This document shows positions 46,389 through 57,917 of a stretch of DNA of 64,000 nt, one piece after another (the stretch's first letter is position 1; each line of letters begins with the position of its first letter). The notes under the pieces are model-generated. The model was not told the DNA's origin and made no database searches. It saw nothing but the letters and a program-made list of their open reading frames with translations. Position numbers and translations under genes: made by a program. Source of the DNA: Mytilisepta virgata (taxonomy: Eukaryota > Mollusca > Bivalvia > Mytilida > Mytilidae); assembly GCA_028015205.1 (NCBI GenBank), contig CM051514.1, positions 23,638,150 to 23,702,149 on the forward strand, written 5' to 3'.

Positions 46389-46892
46389 GTATCTGTATAA
46401 AACTTGGAATTTAAGATACATGCATTTAAAATAGAAATGTATTTCATCCTCAGTTTCAGTTTCATTGAATTTACAAAATCTTATGTTTCTTTCTTTTCTT
46501 CAATAATTCCTTTTAAATAATTTGGAATTGTCACTTATTCTTATACTGCAGATACATTTTCTTAATTCGAGATCTTTTAATTTATGAACGTATAGTTCTA
46601 GGATTATAGTCGTCAGTATATATAAGATTATGAGATAAGACTTCTTTCGGGTGGTTTATTTTTAAAAAATAGTATATACATGTTTTCTTGGGGACAGATA
46701 GATTATTTAGGGCTAATAGTCGGCTTTTAAAAGTCCACACCCTCCTATAATAAGGTTTATACACAATTTCATTTCTATTGCTATACAAATTATTCCGAAA
46801 GGCAATTAATGGACCAGGGAACACAACTCTTTAAAGTTTATTAGACTTACGGTTTACAATGGGCCAAGAAAGGCAACTCTTACCATTAAAGG
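46389..46892. other. Unassigned stretch
   Basis: Holds an 80-codon minus frame (46582-46824) with no recognised domain. Not called. Confidence 0.4.
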
Positions 46893-48145
46893 TGGTTTTT
46901 GTGTCGCCTGCGGAACGCATGGTCGACACATAGGGATAACTATCTGTCGTCTTGCGTCTTGCGTCGTCTTGTGGCGTCTTGCGTCGTCTTGCGGCGTCTT
47001 GCATCGTCACACTTTTCTTCTATCCTCAACTACTCGTAAACTGCTCAAATGAATTTGATGAAACTTTCTCTGACTCTTCTCTGTGCATTAACCTTAATGC
47101 ACAGGCGTGCATATATATTTCATTTTTAGAAAATTTTTATTTTTTGTTTGTTTGTAAAATTGACATTTTGGCAAAAAAAGGGGGGGCAAAACTTCTATCC
47201 TCAACTACTCCATAACCGCTCAAAGGAATTTGATGAATCTTTCTCCGTGCATTAATCTTAATGCACAGGTGTGCATATATATTTTATTTTTAAAAATTAA
47301 AATTTGTTTTGTTGTAAAAATTGACATTTTAAAAAAAAAGGGGGGGTTCAAAACTTGTATCCTCAACTACTCCATAACCGCTCAAAGGAATTTGGTGAAA
47401 CTTTCTCTGTGCTTTAACCTTAATGCACAGGTGTGCATATATATATCATTTTTAGAAAATTTCTAATTTTGTTTTGTAAAAATTGACATTTTTGCAAAAA
47501 AAGGGGGGAGCAAAACTTCTATCCTCAACTACTCCATAACCTCTCAAAGGAATTTGGTGAAACTTTCTCCGTGCATTAACCTTAATGCACAGGTGTGCAT
47601 ATATATTTCATTTTTAGAAAATTTCAAATTTTTTTTGGGTAAAAATTGACAAAAAAGGGGGGAGTCAAAACTTCTATCCTCAACTACTCCATAACCGCTC
47701 AAAGGAATTTGATTAAACTTTCTCTGTGCATTAACCTTAATGCACGGGTGTGCATATATATTTCAGTTTTAGAAAATTAAAAATTTGTTTGGGTAAAAAT
47801 TGACATCTTTGAAAAAAAAAGGGGTAGGGTTCAAAACTTCTATCCTCAACTACTCCATAACCGCTCAAAGCAATTTGATGAAACTTTCTCTGTGCATTAA
47901 CCTCAATGCAAAGATGTGCATATATATTTCATTTTTAGAAAATTTTAATTTTTTTTTTGTAAAAATTGACATTTTTGAAAAAAAGGGGGGTTCAAAACTT
48001 CTATCCTCAACTACTCCATAACGGCTCACAGCAATTTGATGAAACTTTCTCTGTGCATTAACTTTAATGCAAAGGTGTGCATATTTATTTCATTTTTAAA
48101 AAATTTTAATATCTTTTGTAAAAATTGACGTCCTTGGAAGACTCA
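46893..48145 (+). mobile_element. Tandem-core element 2, about 7 units of ~163 bp
   Basis: Head: TGTGTCGCC and GGTCGACACA can pair (46899-46931), followed by GTCTTGCGTC-type short repeats to about 47010. Then come seven units marked by 'tctatcctcaactactcc' at about 47019, 47191, 47355, 47517, 47671, 47839 and 48000 (spacings 153-174). Each unit carries a small palindrome GTGCATTAA-CC-TTAATGCAC and a T-rich and A/G-rich tail. The layout (paired head, microsatellite-like stretch, tandem core) recalls bivalve pearl-type elements. The 3' end is not certain. Open frames of 73-87 codons inside are repeat by-products. Confidence 0.7.
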
Positions 48146-50538
48146 CACATCTTTTAATTGCTCGAAGCAGCTTCTTCAATTAACATTATGTGGAGCTGTT
48201 TTTGGGGAAATTACTTGAAACTGGTTTCCAAATTAACCATCGCACATTCCTTTAATTTCTGGTATTAGTTTAACATACACAAAACGATAGTTTCGCCCAG
48301 TGGCGATCCTGGCGTTAACTGAAGCAGCTACTCAAATTCTTTTTTTTGATTTTTGGGTAATTGATTTTTCGGCAAAGATACAAATTTGTCACGGCTAGGA
48401 GCTACGTTAGCATGTTATTTCCATTTTTCTAAACTGACAGAAACTCCATAAAAAATTAAATCAAATGAAAAATCATACAAAAGGAATCAAACAAACCGAC
48501 CGTTTCCTTTCGTGTAACCCCTAGTTTTATTGACATTACTCGTGTTACCTCTAGCTTCATCTCGAAAAAACGGCGGGAAAGTGATAGATAGAAGTGACAC
48601 TAATGCAAACTAGAAGTGGAGTATTGTCAAGAATTAAAAAGTAATTAAAAACTGAGACTACTATAACACATGTGTTATAGTAGTCTCAGTTAAAAAGTAA
48701 AATTGCTTCATGTCTTGGTAATCAAAATGTTATAACGGTTTATTCCGAATCAGAATTTCAACACTCCCATGGTTGGGACTTGGGGCATAATTTCATAATT
48801 TGCCAGATTTCATTGACATTGGTTCTTGCATGTTTGGGTCTTGCAAGGCCTTTGGCTTGGGCGGTTAAGATTGTTTAAAGGGGTTTTGAAACTTTGACAA
48901 ATATCCTCACTATTACTAAAACTTGAAGATAACTAAAAAATTATGAAATGATCTCTGAAACTATTGGGCAAATTGGGACTAGTCTAAATTTTTATGAAGT
49001 GGTCTTTTTCAAAATTATGTCTAAGGGTCTGGACCTTGCCTGGCTTTACTTTTAGTATACAAATCAGCATTATAAAAAAAATATATAAAAAATTATAGCA
49101 AGGGGTTTGATCCACGGACCAATATTGTCACCTTAACTAAATGTAGAACAAATGGCAAAAAAAAATCTACAATAGTTACTCCCTATGCTCAATTAAGAAT
49201 TTTTTTTTTCAAAATGTTATTAAAATAAATCCTTATTCTAAAGATGACGATACTGAAGCACACATCTTTGCCATTCTTAATCCTAAATTTGAACTTTTTT
49301 ACGACTTGTCAATGACTTTATAAAGCGGTCAATGGAACTGCGAACATAAGGTCTGCATCGGTCAAAGTTTAACATGTGTTGCTGTTGTATACATTCATTC
49401 ACTTACATATGTCTTGTACGTTGTGTTTGTTTGTATTTGCTTAACCCATATGGGTATAATTTGCAAATAAAATTATTATTATAATGCGTTGTTTATTGGG
49501 ATTCATTTTCAAAATTATATGACTATTCAAACCCATGTCCAATTCTAACTTCAAAATTATTAGAGAATTTACATTATTAGAAGAAAAAACACAACATACA
49601 TTGAGAAAGGATTATAAATACAAAACAGAGCAGAATTTTACTGGTATAAAATCCATACAATGGGATTGTCACCAAAACACACATTTACTAACAGATTAAT
49701 CAAATGGAAAGAAAAAAATAAGAAAAAAAAACATGCGTAATATTCATAAAAGATTATGGATTGGCATCCGTCCATAGCAGAAGGGACCTTCAGGTATACC
49801 TGGGCAAATAATATATATTTTAAATAGAAATACAATGTTTTAAAAAAAATATAACTGGCTGTATCTTTGGGGCAATAAAAATATGGCCAGTATTTCAATA
49901 GAAAACTGAGTTGTCTTTCTTTATACATATTTTGAAGCATTTTAACAGAACAGTTCAATTGCAAAGGGGTTAAGGTACATTGTTGTATAAGGGAATGCCT
50001 CAATTGTCTCATGATACATGTAGTGTGCTTGTCTTCAGTGCAGAAGGTCGTTGGTTAGATCCTTGGCTCAGAGTACCTGTCTAGTACAAATCAGGCTCAC
50101 AGGGATGATTCTACACATTTTAAAATAGGTCCCCTTATCATGAAATTGGAAATTTCCAACCCGATTGGGAATTTTCCAGCAGACTTTTGCCACACCAAAA
50201 CAACTTCAATATGACATTCACTAAATATCCATCCAGTCAATTTCAAGTAATCGGGATCATCATTACCAAATCATTTACTTATTCATTGTCATCTAATCAG
50301 CTGGTAAAATAACACCAATCATAGTGACTAATGTTGTAGTGACAACAGTCTTATATTTACCATTGCAAGAATTGATTATGTACCAATTTCCAGATTGTTA
50401 CGTCCGACGAAACAATGTTTCATTTCTTTGGGAGTTTAAATATCCATCAAAATTTTCATCAGTCCTTTTTTGTTCACATCCTGATATGCAATTAACAATT
50501 GGCAATGAACATTTTTTAACAATACATCCATCCTTGTA
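48146..50538. other. Mostly unassigned stretch
   Basis: Contains the 42-bp palindrome (listed separately). A 124-codon minus frame (49638-50012) has hydrophobic stretches but no recognised family, and its AT-rich codons fit chance; it is not called. At about 50019-50065 a weak tRNA-like pattern ('gtgcttgtcttcagtgcaga' followed by 'ggttagatcc') could be a SINE-head remnant. Confidence 0.4.
48650..48691. repeat. Perfect 42-bp palindrome, no spacer
   Basis: Half-site AACTGAGACTACTATAACAC plus A, followed by its exact complement, centred on ACATGT at 48668-48673. Flanks are A/T-rich and do not pair further. Confidence 0.97.
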
Positions 50539-50953
50539 TAGCCCTTTTCAGAAACTCATTTCTGGTATCACGATTCTGACTCTAAAATTATAATTTGAAG
50601 CAAGTTATTTCCCTTGCTGGGACATAGTACTGGTTCGCTGCAGTTCAGAGCAACTAGTAGGAAGTAAATAGAAATTATTTATTACTTCAGTATACAAATA
50701 TTTCCATCAGCTTTATAATCAAGTTTGATTACAAGTATGTTGAAAGCAAAAAGATCGTAAGTAGTTCCCAAATTTATATAAAGCTAACATTACGTGCAAA
50801 TTAACAAGTTTTAAAAACAGTTAATCCTTTACTCTTCATTGCAGCGAACCAGTACTACATCCCGGAACATCCCAGCAATGGAAATAATTTGCTTCGAATT
50901 ATAATTTTAGAGTCAGAATTGTGATACAGGAAATGAGTTTATGAAAAGGGCTA
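50539..50953. mobile_element. MITE family D, copy 2 (415 bp)
   Basis: Begins TAGCCCTTTTCAGAAACTCA and ends in the complement (GAAAAGGGCTA, to 50953), with TA on both outer sides. The ~105-bp arms include TCTAAAATTATAATT, 'ttatttcccttgctgg' and 'agtactggttcgctgca'. The right arm has a short local duplication ('catcccggaacatcccagc'). It is the same family as 33083-33478 but inverted. The 89- and 73-codon frames in its arms are by-products. Confidence 0.87.
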
Positions 50954-51218
50954 TAAGGTAGAATTCCTGAAAGACAAATTTCTGAAGACGACTTATCTGA
51001 ATTATAGAAAGCTGTTATAATTTGCTGTTTACAAAGTTTCATTGTATAAATCACGTTGTCACAAGAAAGATGTACAGATTTTGATTTCACAGCTTTTCTA
51101 CTTTTTGATTTTGATTTCACAGCTTTGCTACCTTTTCAAGGGTAATCTTGAGTGCCATTGGATCACTATGAGTTATTGAACAAAATGCATGATCAATGTT
51201 ACATTTTTATATAGAAAT
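50954..51218. other. Unassigned stretch
   Basis: A local duplication of 'gattttgatttcacagcttt' occurs at about 51079 and 51106. Nothing else was seen. Confidence 0.5.
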
Positions 51219-51290
51219 CTTGCTATCATACACCTAATCACTGTCCATCTGCATCCAGAGATGGATAGTGATCAGGTGTTTGATAGTAAG
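51219..51290. ncRNA. Pre-miRNA-like hairpin (unproven)
   Basis: Two 32-nt arms, 51219-51250 and 51259-51290, pair with five mismatches around an 8-nt loop GCATCCAG. The left starts CTTGCTATCATACACCTAAT. Size and shape fit a miRNA precursor stem-loop, but an AT-rich foldback or MITE remnant fits as well. No expression evidence is available and the seed is not recognised. Confidence 0.3.
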
Positions 51291-52276
51291 ATGCAATGTT
51301 TATGCAAAAATACTGCATGAATTATTAATAATACAGAGAGATTTGTTGCAAGTCAGTGCACCATCCTTCATGGAATTTTTTTGCTTAATTTCTCAAGAAT
51401 TTCTTGAAAATTGAGTTTCATTTCAAAATTTATGAAAATTGTACCAAACTAAGAGAGTTTTGGCATTAATTTATGCACCTTTAAAATTTTCTAGGAAGAG
51501 CACTGAATTATTAGTGAGAAGTGAAAAATTGTAATGTCTATACAGCATTATCACTTATAAACAGTTAGCTTATGCCCTCAGATATATACTTATTTAATGG
51601 TTTTGGTTTTTTATGTTAAAACTAATATTTTAGTTAAAAATGTATGTTAACAAAGTCCAAGATATATCATAAAAAATTAGGGTCAGAGCTATTTTGATAC
51701 ATAGATTACAAAATTGTTCCATAACAAAATACTTTGTTTCTGGTCAAAATATTATAATATTTTGTCCCTGGTATCTTGTAAAATTTACAATTGTACAATA
51801 AAGAAGATAGCTTATACTAGTCTTTGGTTTATTAAATGTCTTCTGAAAATGAATTAAGTCTAGACATGTGAGACAAATAATCAAATGTAAATGCAAAATG
51901 ATTGTTAGAAAAGGATTATCCAATAAAACATCAGACTCATCTTAAGCTATTTTCCATGTGGCTTGCTTTTATTTTCATCTCCCCAGACGACCTTGAACTT
52001 CCTGTACTGTAATTACTATTATAATGTACTTTTATATAAGATTTACCTGTGTAAAATATGTTACAGGCACAGCCCATGCATGAGTTGTGTTAGGCCAAGC
52101 TAAAGTTATTTTTTCAGTCGTACGACATGACATTTATGAAAATTTAGGATTACTTGATTAACGCTTAAATAGGAAATTCGTCAACAAGGTAATTTACGCA
52201 GGTGAAGGGCATAAAGAACTTGCTACCAAAGTCCCTTAATTTCTGTGGTTTAGTGACTATATATATATATACATGT
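51291..52276. other. AT-rich stretch, nothing recognised
   Basis: No gene or repeat could be supported. Confidence 0.5.
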
Positions 52277-52491
52277 ATAATGCATCCTCCCAAGATGGGG
52301 TTTTGTATCCACATTTGTTTCTACACACATACATATTTTGCGGGTCGAACATATTCTACCTACGATGCAAATGGATTCTCTTTTGACCTTGAAAAGTAAC
52401 CTGAAATGAAAATCGTTCACTTTCGACCCGTAAAATATGAACGTGTGATGTCAGGGTTTTGTACAAAACCCTGACTTGGGAGGATAGTATA
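52277..52491. mobile_element. Foldback element with a perfect terminal palindrome
   Basis: The outer arms ATCCTCCCAAG (left) and CTTGGGAGGAT (right) pair. Inner arms 'acatattttgcgggtcgaa' and 'ttcgacccgtaaaatatg' pair again with few mismatches. The right half contains an additional perfect 24-bp palindrome at 52451-52474 with half-site TCAGGGTTTTGT. The left has one related half, 'ggggttttgtatcc'. Non-coding. Confidence 0.75.
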
Positions 52492-53974
52492 ATGGTGTCA
52501 TTACATGCTTATGATATTCTGTCGAATTTTCCATCAAATTCAACAATACTTTTGTCTAAAAAAAAAGTCAGATGATAAATTTAAAACCAGTATGAAAACT
52601 ATGCGCCAAAAAAATTGAATGTGAAAATGGGTTGACCAGCATCATAGTGATTATACTTGTGTGTGCTCTATAATATTCTGTCTTCCTGAAGATAGAATAA
52701 AAAAACAATAAAAAATGTATTGTATGGAAACAAATTCTAATGTTAATGACTAATTTCATATTTCAAATTTAAAATAAGACTAGGGTCCAAACTTGGTTTC
52801 ACATGTTGAATACATGCATAGATTACATATGAAAGTTAAAGGATACGGGGTATGCATTAATGAGACACCATGCCATTAAATGAACAAGGTAAAAGATTGA
52901 AAACATCTATAGGTCGTCAAACTTTATAGAGGTAAACCAAGGTACTTCTGAATGCATGTGCCAAGAAAGGAAAAACTTGATGAAAAAATTTGTTACGTAA
53001 TTTGACTAAATCTTTATGGTAAATTTTCTTACATTGTCATTTTGCTGTCGTTCTTGAGGCCTTTTAGTAAATTTTGCAAAAATATCAATTTACAAATTTT
53101 GCAATGCAAAAATTTTTGTGTTGGCCTGACATGCATTTAACTTATGCTTTTTGATCTTATTTACAGGAGGATGTGATTTTTAGTTGACGATATTTTGGAT
53201 TATAAAAGAAACTGCGTGGACAGAAGCCATGTAAGTAACAGAGGTTAATTAAAAAATTTCGTAAAAGTTGTATATTTTTTTTCTGTAAAAGTTTGATGAA
53301 AAAAAAGAAAGTATTCGCTACATTTTTCACCAGTGAGGTTGTCACTTTCACAGTGAATATTGAAGAAATGACACAACAATTAAAAAGGTTTTGGGAATAT
53401 AGTTGGATTTGAAAAAATATTTAATAATTTTCTGTTTGTGCATGTGGAGACCACATTTACTATTAGGAACCTCGATCTGAACAATGGATTTTTGCCATTT
53501 TAAAATTCTAACAGCTAAAATAATCAGTTTTTGAATGAATTTTGTCATTTAACCTTTGCTGGTAAAGGCAATTTTTTTAAACTTTAGATATGATTCTGAA
53601 TGGGAAGTTTGGAATAATGATAAAAAAAAGTTGAAAATGATCTTAATTTTCACCATTGTTAAATTTGTTGCACTGTTCGTTCTGTAATGTACCGGAAATG
53701 TAACCATATAAGGCAAAAAATCTCGTGATGTGTGCTAGATAAATACAATATGACAAGCCATTTTGAAAAATTGGAGAATTGACTCGTCGTTGATCGAGAA
53801 AAAAAAATTAAACCAAATGTTTGGACAAAATGAATTGTTTTATCTACCCAACTACGCTATTTTTGTGTTGCCACGTCTGCCTCATCAGTTTGACATTTGC
53901 TCCATCTGCATCTGCTCCTTAACCTGCAAATGGATTTCTATGAACTTCATTTAGTAATGACATATTTATCTGAC
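52492..53974. other. AT-rich stretch, nothing recognised
   Basis: Short frames of 60-66 codons only, none with recognisable motifs. Confidence 0.5.
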
Positions 53975-55658
53975 ATGTAGGCCATTTGAGCTTATGTTAT
54001 CACTTTGTGTCCATCGTCCATAAACATTTTACATTTTGATTTTCTTCTCTGGAACTACCTGGTGGATTGTAACCAAACTTATTAGGAATGACTTATGGAA
54101 GGTCCTCTACAAACGATTCACCTTTGGTTGCAGTTGGATTAACAACATGGACGCCAAAGGCCATCTTTGATTTTGATTGGCCAATTCCAAAAATCTTCTC
54201 TAAAACTACATTGTTGAATGATTTGAAACTTTGTAGGACTGATGACAGATATATCCTCTACAAATGATCCACTTTTGGTTAAGATTCATCTGCTCACCCA
54301 GTGGCTGGGGTTGCTCAAAGTTTCCATAGAAACCATTTGCGAAATTACTTTTTTTGTCATTTGCTCAGAAACTATAATGACCAGATTGTAACCAAAGTTG
54401 ACAGGAATAGTGTATGGAAGGACCTCTACAAATTTCTACCTATGGTTCTGGTTGGATGAACAACATGGCTGACATAGGCCATCTTTGATGTTGATTGGCA
54501 AATTTTCAACAATGTTCTCCTCTTAAACTACATTATGAAATGTTTGAAACTTTTCAGGATTGCTCTTCCATGGAAACTATGTGGAAAATGTCTTTTTTGG
54601 CTTTGGAAGCATGGGCAGATTGTATTAATTGATGTTGGCAGGAATCTCATATGGAAGGATGGATGCAATAGACCCACCTTTTTTAAATCAAAGGTAAAAT
54701 GTCAAATGCCAAGGTCTGTGACATTTCGAGTTTCTTTAACAGCATTATAGATACAACTTTTCACATTTTAATCAAATTAAACCATTGGGCCAAATGGAAT
54801 TAAAATTGGCAGGAAGCATCTATGTGAGGTCCTCTATCTGTTGAGTTCGTCTTGATTAGACAACAAACATGGCCACCATGGGCAATTGTTGTTTTTGATT
54901 GGCTGAGTTTTCAAAGTTCTTCTCCTCTGCAATTGCATGGCCAAGTGGAAAAAAACTTGACCAAAACATATATGGGAGGGGGGGTCCTTTACAATTTTTC
55001 CTCATTTCATTCTGATCGGACTACAAATATGGCCACCATGGGTAGTTCTTGTTTCTGATTGGCTGATATAAAAAAATCTTTTCCTCTGAAATCACGGTGC
55101 CAAATGAAATGAAACTTGACAAGAAGCATAAATGGGAGGTCCTTTATAACATTTCATCATTTTGTCGTGATCAGACTTCAAATATGGACACCATCGGCAG
55201 TTCTTTTATTTGATTGGCTAATATAAAACAATCTCTCCTCTAAAGTCACTTGGCCTATTGGAACGAAACTTGACAGGAAACATCTATGGGGGGTTCTTTA
55301 CAAAGAATCCTAATTTTGTCCCGTTCGGGCAACAAACATGGCCTTCATGGGCAATTCTTGTTTCTCATTGGTTGATTAAAAAAAATAAATTACTTGGCCG
55401 AAAAGGTCAGCCAAACTGTCAGACAGGAAGCATCTATGGAAAGTCTTCTATGAAATTAATTCTTTTCATCCTGATTGGACGACAAGCATGGCTGCCATGG
55501 ACAATTCTTGTTTCTGATAGGCTGACAAGACTCATCTGTGGGAGGTTTTTTAAAACGTTTTCTCATTTTGTCCAGATCATATGACAAACATGGCTGTCAT
55601 GGGTAATTCTTGTTTCTGTCAGGTGAGCGATACAGGCTCAGCCTTCTGAGCCTCTAGT
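53975..55658 (+). mobile_element. Tandem-core element 3 (pearl/Helitron-like), about 10 units of ~155 bp
   Basis: Starts near 53975 with 'ggccatttgagcttatgtta' and then repeats a ~155-bp unit to about 55620. Landmarks in each unit are 'caaacatggccaccatgggc' followed by 'ttgttt.tgattggctga' (near 54871, 55031, 55186, 55340, 55490 and 55592, with older units at 54150 and 54465). 'cttctcctctgaaac' and 'gaaacttgacaggaa' boxes also recur. The element ends in a hairpin AGGCTCA-GCCTTC-TGAGCCT (55634-55653) followed by CTAGT (55654-55658), which fits the CTRRT end of Helitrons. There is no Rep/helicase, so it is non-autonomous. Open frames inside are repeat by-products. Confidence 0.75.
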
Positions 55659-55790
55659 TCTATAACAGTCTTAGAGAAAATATCATTTAATATATTAAGG
55701 GAGACAACTCATAAAGCCCTAGGTTAACATTTCTACATGTAATAAGATACTGTTCTCAGTTTTATATAGGTTTTTTCTTATGTTTAATTA

Positions 55791-56640
55791 CAGTGCAACT
55801 TGCTTAATCCGACACCTTCGTATTCTGACAACTTGTGACATCCAACAAAAATTTCCGGTCCCGAAAAATGTCTATAACAATCTTTATTAAAAAAATACGT
55901 GTATTCCGAAACCTGTCACTTCTGTAATCCGACACTGTTTTCAAGTTCCGACATTATTAGTTATACCTAATTAATCCTGTCTAATCCGACCCTTTGATCT
56001 GCTAATCAATAAATTAAAATAGATAATTATCACGTGTTAATGTGTATCATAAACACTGAACCATCAAACAAATTGACATGATTGCGTACATTCAAATTTA
56101 TAGATCGGAAGGTGAGTTAAGGCTCGTTAAGGGTTATAGGTAGGTTTACCTATATGAAAAATAAAACTTTTAATGTGAGTTATTTTCAGTTTCTTTGTAA
56201 AAATCATTCAAGTATTATGCAACATGGCTACGACATCTAAATGTAAAAAGAGAAATTTGGAAAATGTCTCTCCTTCGCCTTCACCAGAACGGGCTAGAAA
56301 GGATTTAAGTTTAGACGAAAAGTTAAATTTGATTGAAGACTCTGATAAAATTCCAAAATTAACCCAACTGGCGAGAAGTATGGGATAGTGTCGGATATTT
56401 TGAAAAAGAAGGAATTTTATAACCAGCAATATGCCGATAATTCTGCATGATTAATAAAAAGATTTACGATTTAAATTAAACCGTCATACATGAACATCCA
56501 TGACACACACACAGTTATTTCCGTGATATTGTTGTGCATACTTGTGTTGTTCAAAAGTGAAACCTGAGTATTCCGACAACCTGTACAATCCGACACAATT
56601 CTCTGGCCCCTTAATGTGTCGAATTAGACAGGTTGCACTG
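55791..56640. mobile_element. Tigger/pogo-like DNA transposon, internally deleted
   Basis: 850 bp. The left terminus is CAGTGCAACTTGCTTAATCC and the right terminus ends in the complementary GACAGGTTGCACTG. Both are flanked by TA, the target duplication of this superfamily. Subterminal motifs 'aatccgacac', 'attccgacaacctgt' and 'aattcgacac'-type repeats occur near both ends. The inside has only a fragment of the transposase (next entry), so this copy cannot move by itself. Confidence 0.8.
56224..56450 (+). pseudogene. Broken N-terminal DNA-binding domain of a Tigger/pogo-like transposase
   Basis: From ATG 56224 a 54-codon frame contains a basic start (CKKRN) and then DLSLDEKLNLIEDSDKIPKL, the beginning of a CENP-B-type/psq helix-turn-helix. 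It stops at TAG 56386. The next frame (56388-56450) continues the domain with VSDILKKKEFYNQQYADNSA, so a frameshift or small deletion separates the two. The catalytic DDE region is missing. In the intact family this domain binds the transposon ends. Here it is a relic inside the element above. Confidence 0.75.
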
Positions 56641-57917
56641 TAGTTTTTTTCTCATCTATGTATTATAACTGAAGTTGATCAATTGTTAGGACAAATTCAA
56701 TATAATTTAATTACTATATCATGAAACTAAGGGACAGAAGTGATTGATGGAAGCAGGCAACACAGTGTTTTAACCATATTTTTAATGGAAAAAAATTATT
56801 AGTTATTTGGCTTGGTTGCTCTTGTTAGTGTGGTTTCCTGCTAATTCTTGATGTCACAATATAGAACTATTTACCTAACAATGTTGAATGACACAACCCA
56901 TGGTTAAATGGCCTAATTCATTCATCAAGTGAAGTAAGAAATTCATTTTTTGATAAAAGCTCAGCAGTTTGGAGAAGTTTATGAAAATGAGTAAAATTCT
57001 ATTACTGTATATTCTGAAATTTTTGTGTGCATCTATAAATGTGATCATATTCCTTAAAAGAAGACAAAATTGCCGAATTAATTATTGTAAATGATGTATG
57101 GTAATAATTTGTAACTATCAGAATCAAAATACAAGATCACATCCTGTAGCAGTTTTTATAATGTCTGAATTTGGCTTTAGATATTAAGTTTAATAATCCT
57201 AATAAAGCAATTTGGATTAGGCAAATTCAAGTTAATTGATGGATTGTCATCCACCCCTTCTAAAAATAATTTGGGCAGGATTTTATTTTTTTTTATGGAT
57301 AAAATTCTGTGGTCAACTCATGTTTGGCAAGCCAATGTTTATAGAAATTATAACTGTTAGTAGTTCTGGCATATAGGGGATGGGTAATCAAAAGTCATTG
57401 TGTAACAAAGATTTTAAAGGTAAAAGACTCAAGAAATTAAATTTTAAGATTCATGGAAAATTTTTCAGTCCTAATTGCTATGATACATGTACTTCAGTCA
57501 GCCTTGTATTTCTTGTTTGACATGGAAACAGACTGAAACAACCAGTCTACATTTAGACTTTAGTGTCTAATTGCAGTAGGCGAGACATATTTTTTGTCAC
57601 CCTTTATTAATACTACATCCATATGTTGCTGCACAGTGTTATTGTTGCAAATGCGATTAATATTCTAATTTTATTGTAAAGAAAATTCTCATTACGTAAT
57701 AACAAGCAGGTCAGACACTGAGTGATAAAATGTCTCATTAAAAACAGGTAGGGATTGTTTTTATTAGCCAATCAACTTTTTTGAGAAGGTGGTGAAAAAT
57801 TCCTACAATTTTTGCTTGTTTTATGTGAATTTTCTTTTGATACATAGGTAGGATATATTTTCTGTCTAAATTTATAATGTAAAAATCCAAATTATTGTTA
57901 TTATGTCTTTCCTTTTC
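56641..57917. other. AT-rich stretch, nothing recognised
   Basis: No gene or repeat could be supported. Confidence 0.5.

Noticed and set aside
49638..50012. 124-codon minus-strand frame with hydrophobic stretches
   Set aside because: No family resemblance, composition of AT-rich chance codons, and no supporting neighbour or splice structure.
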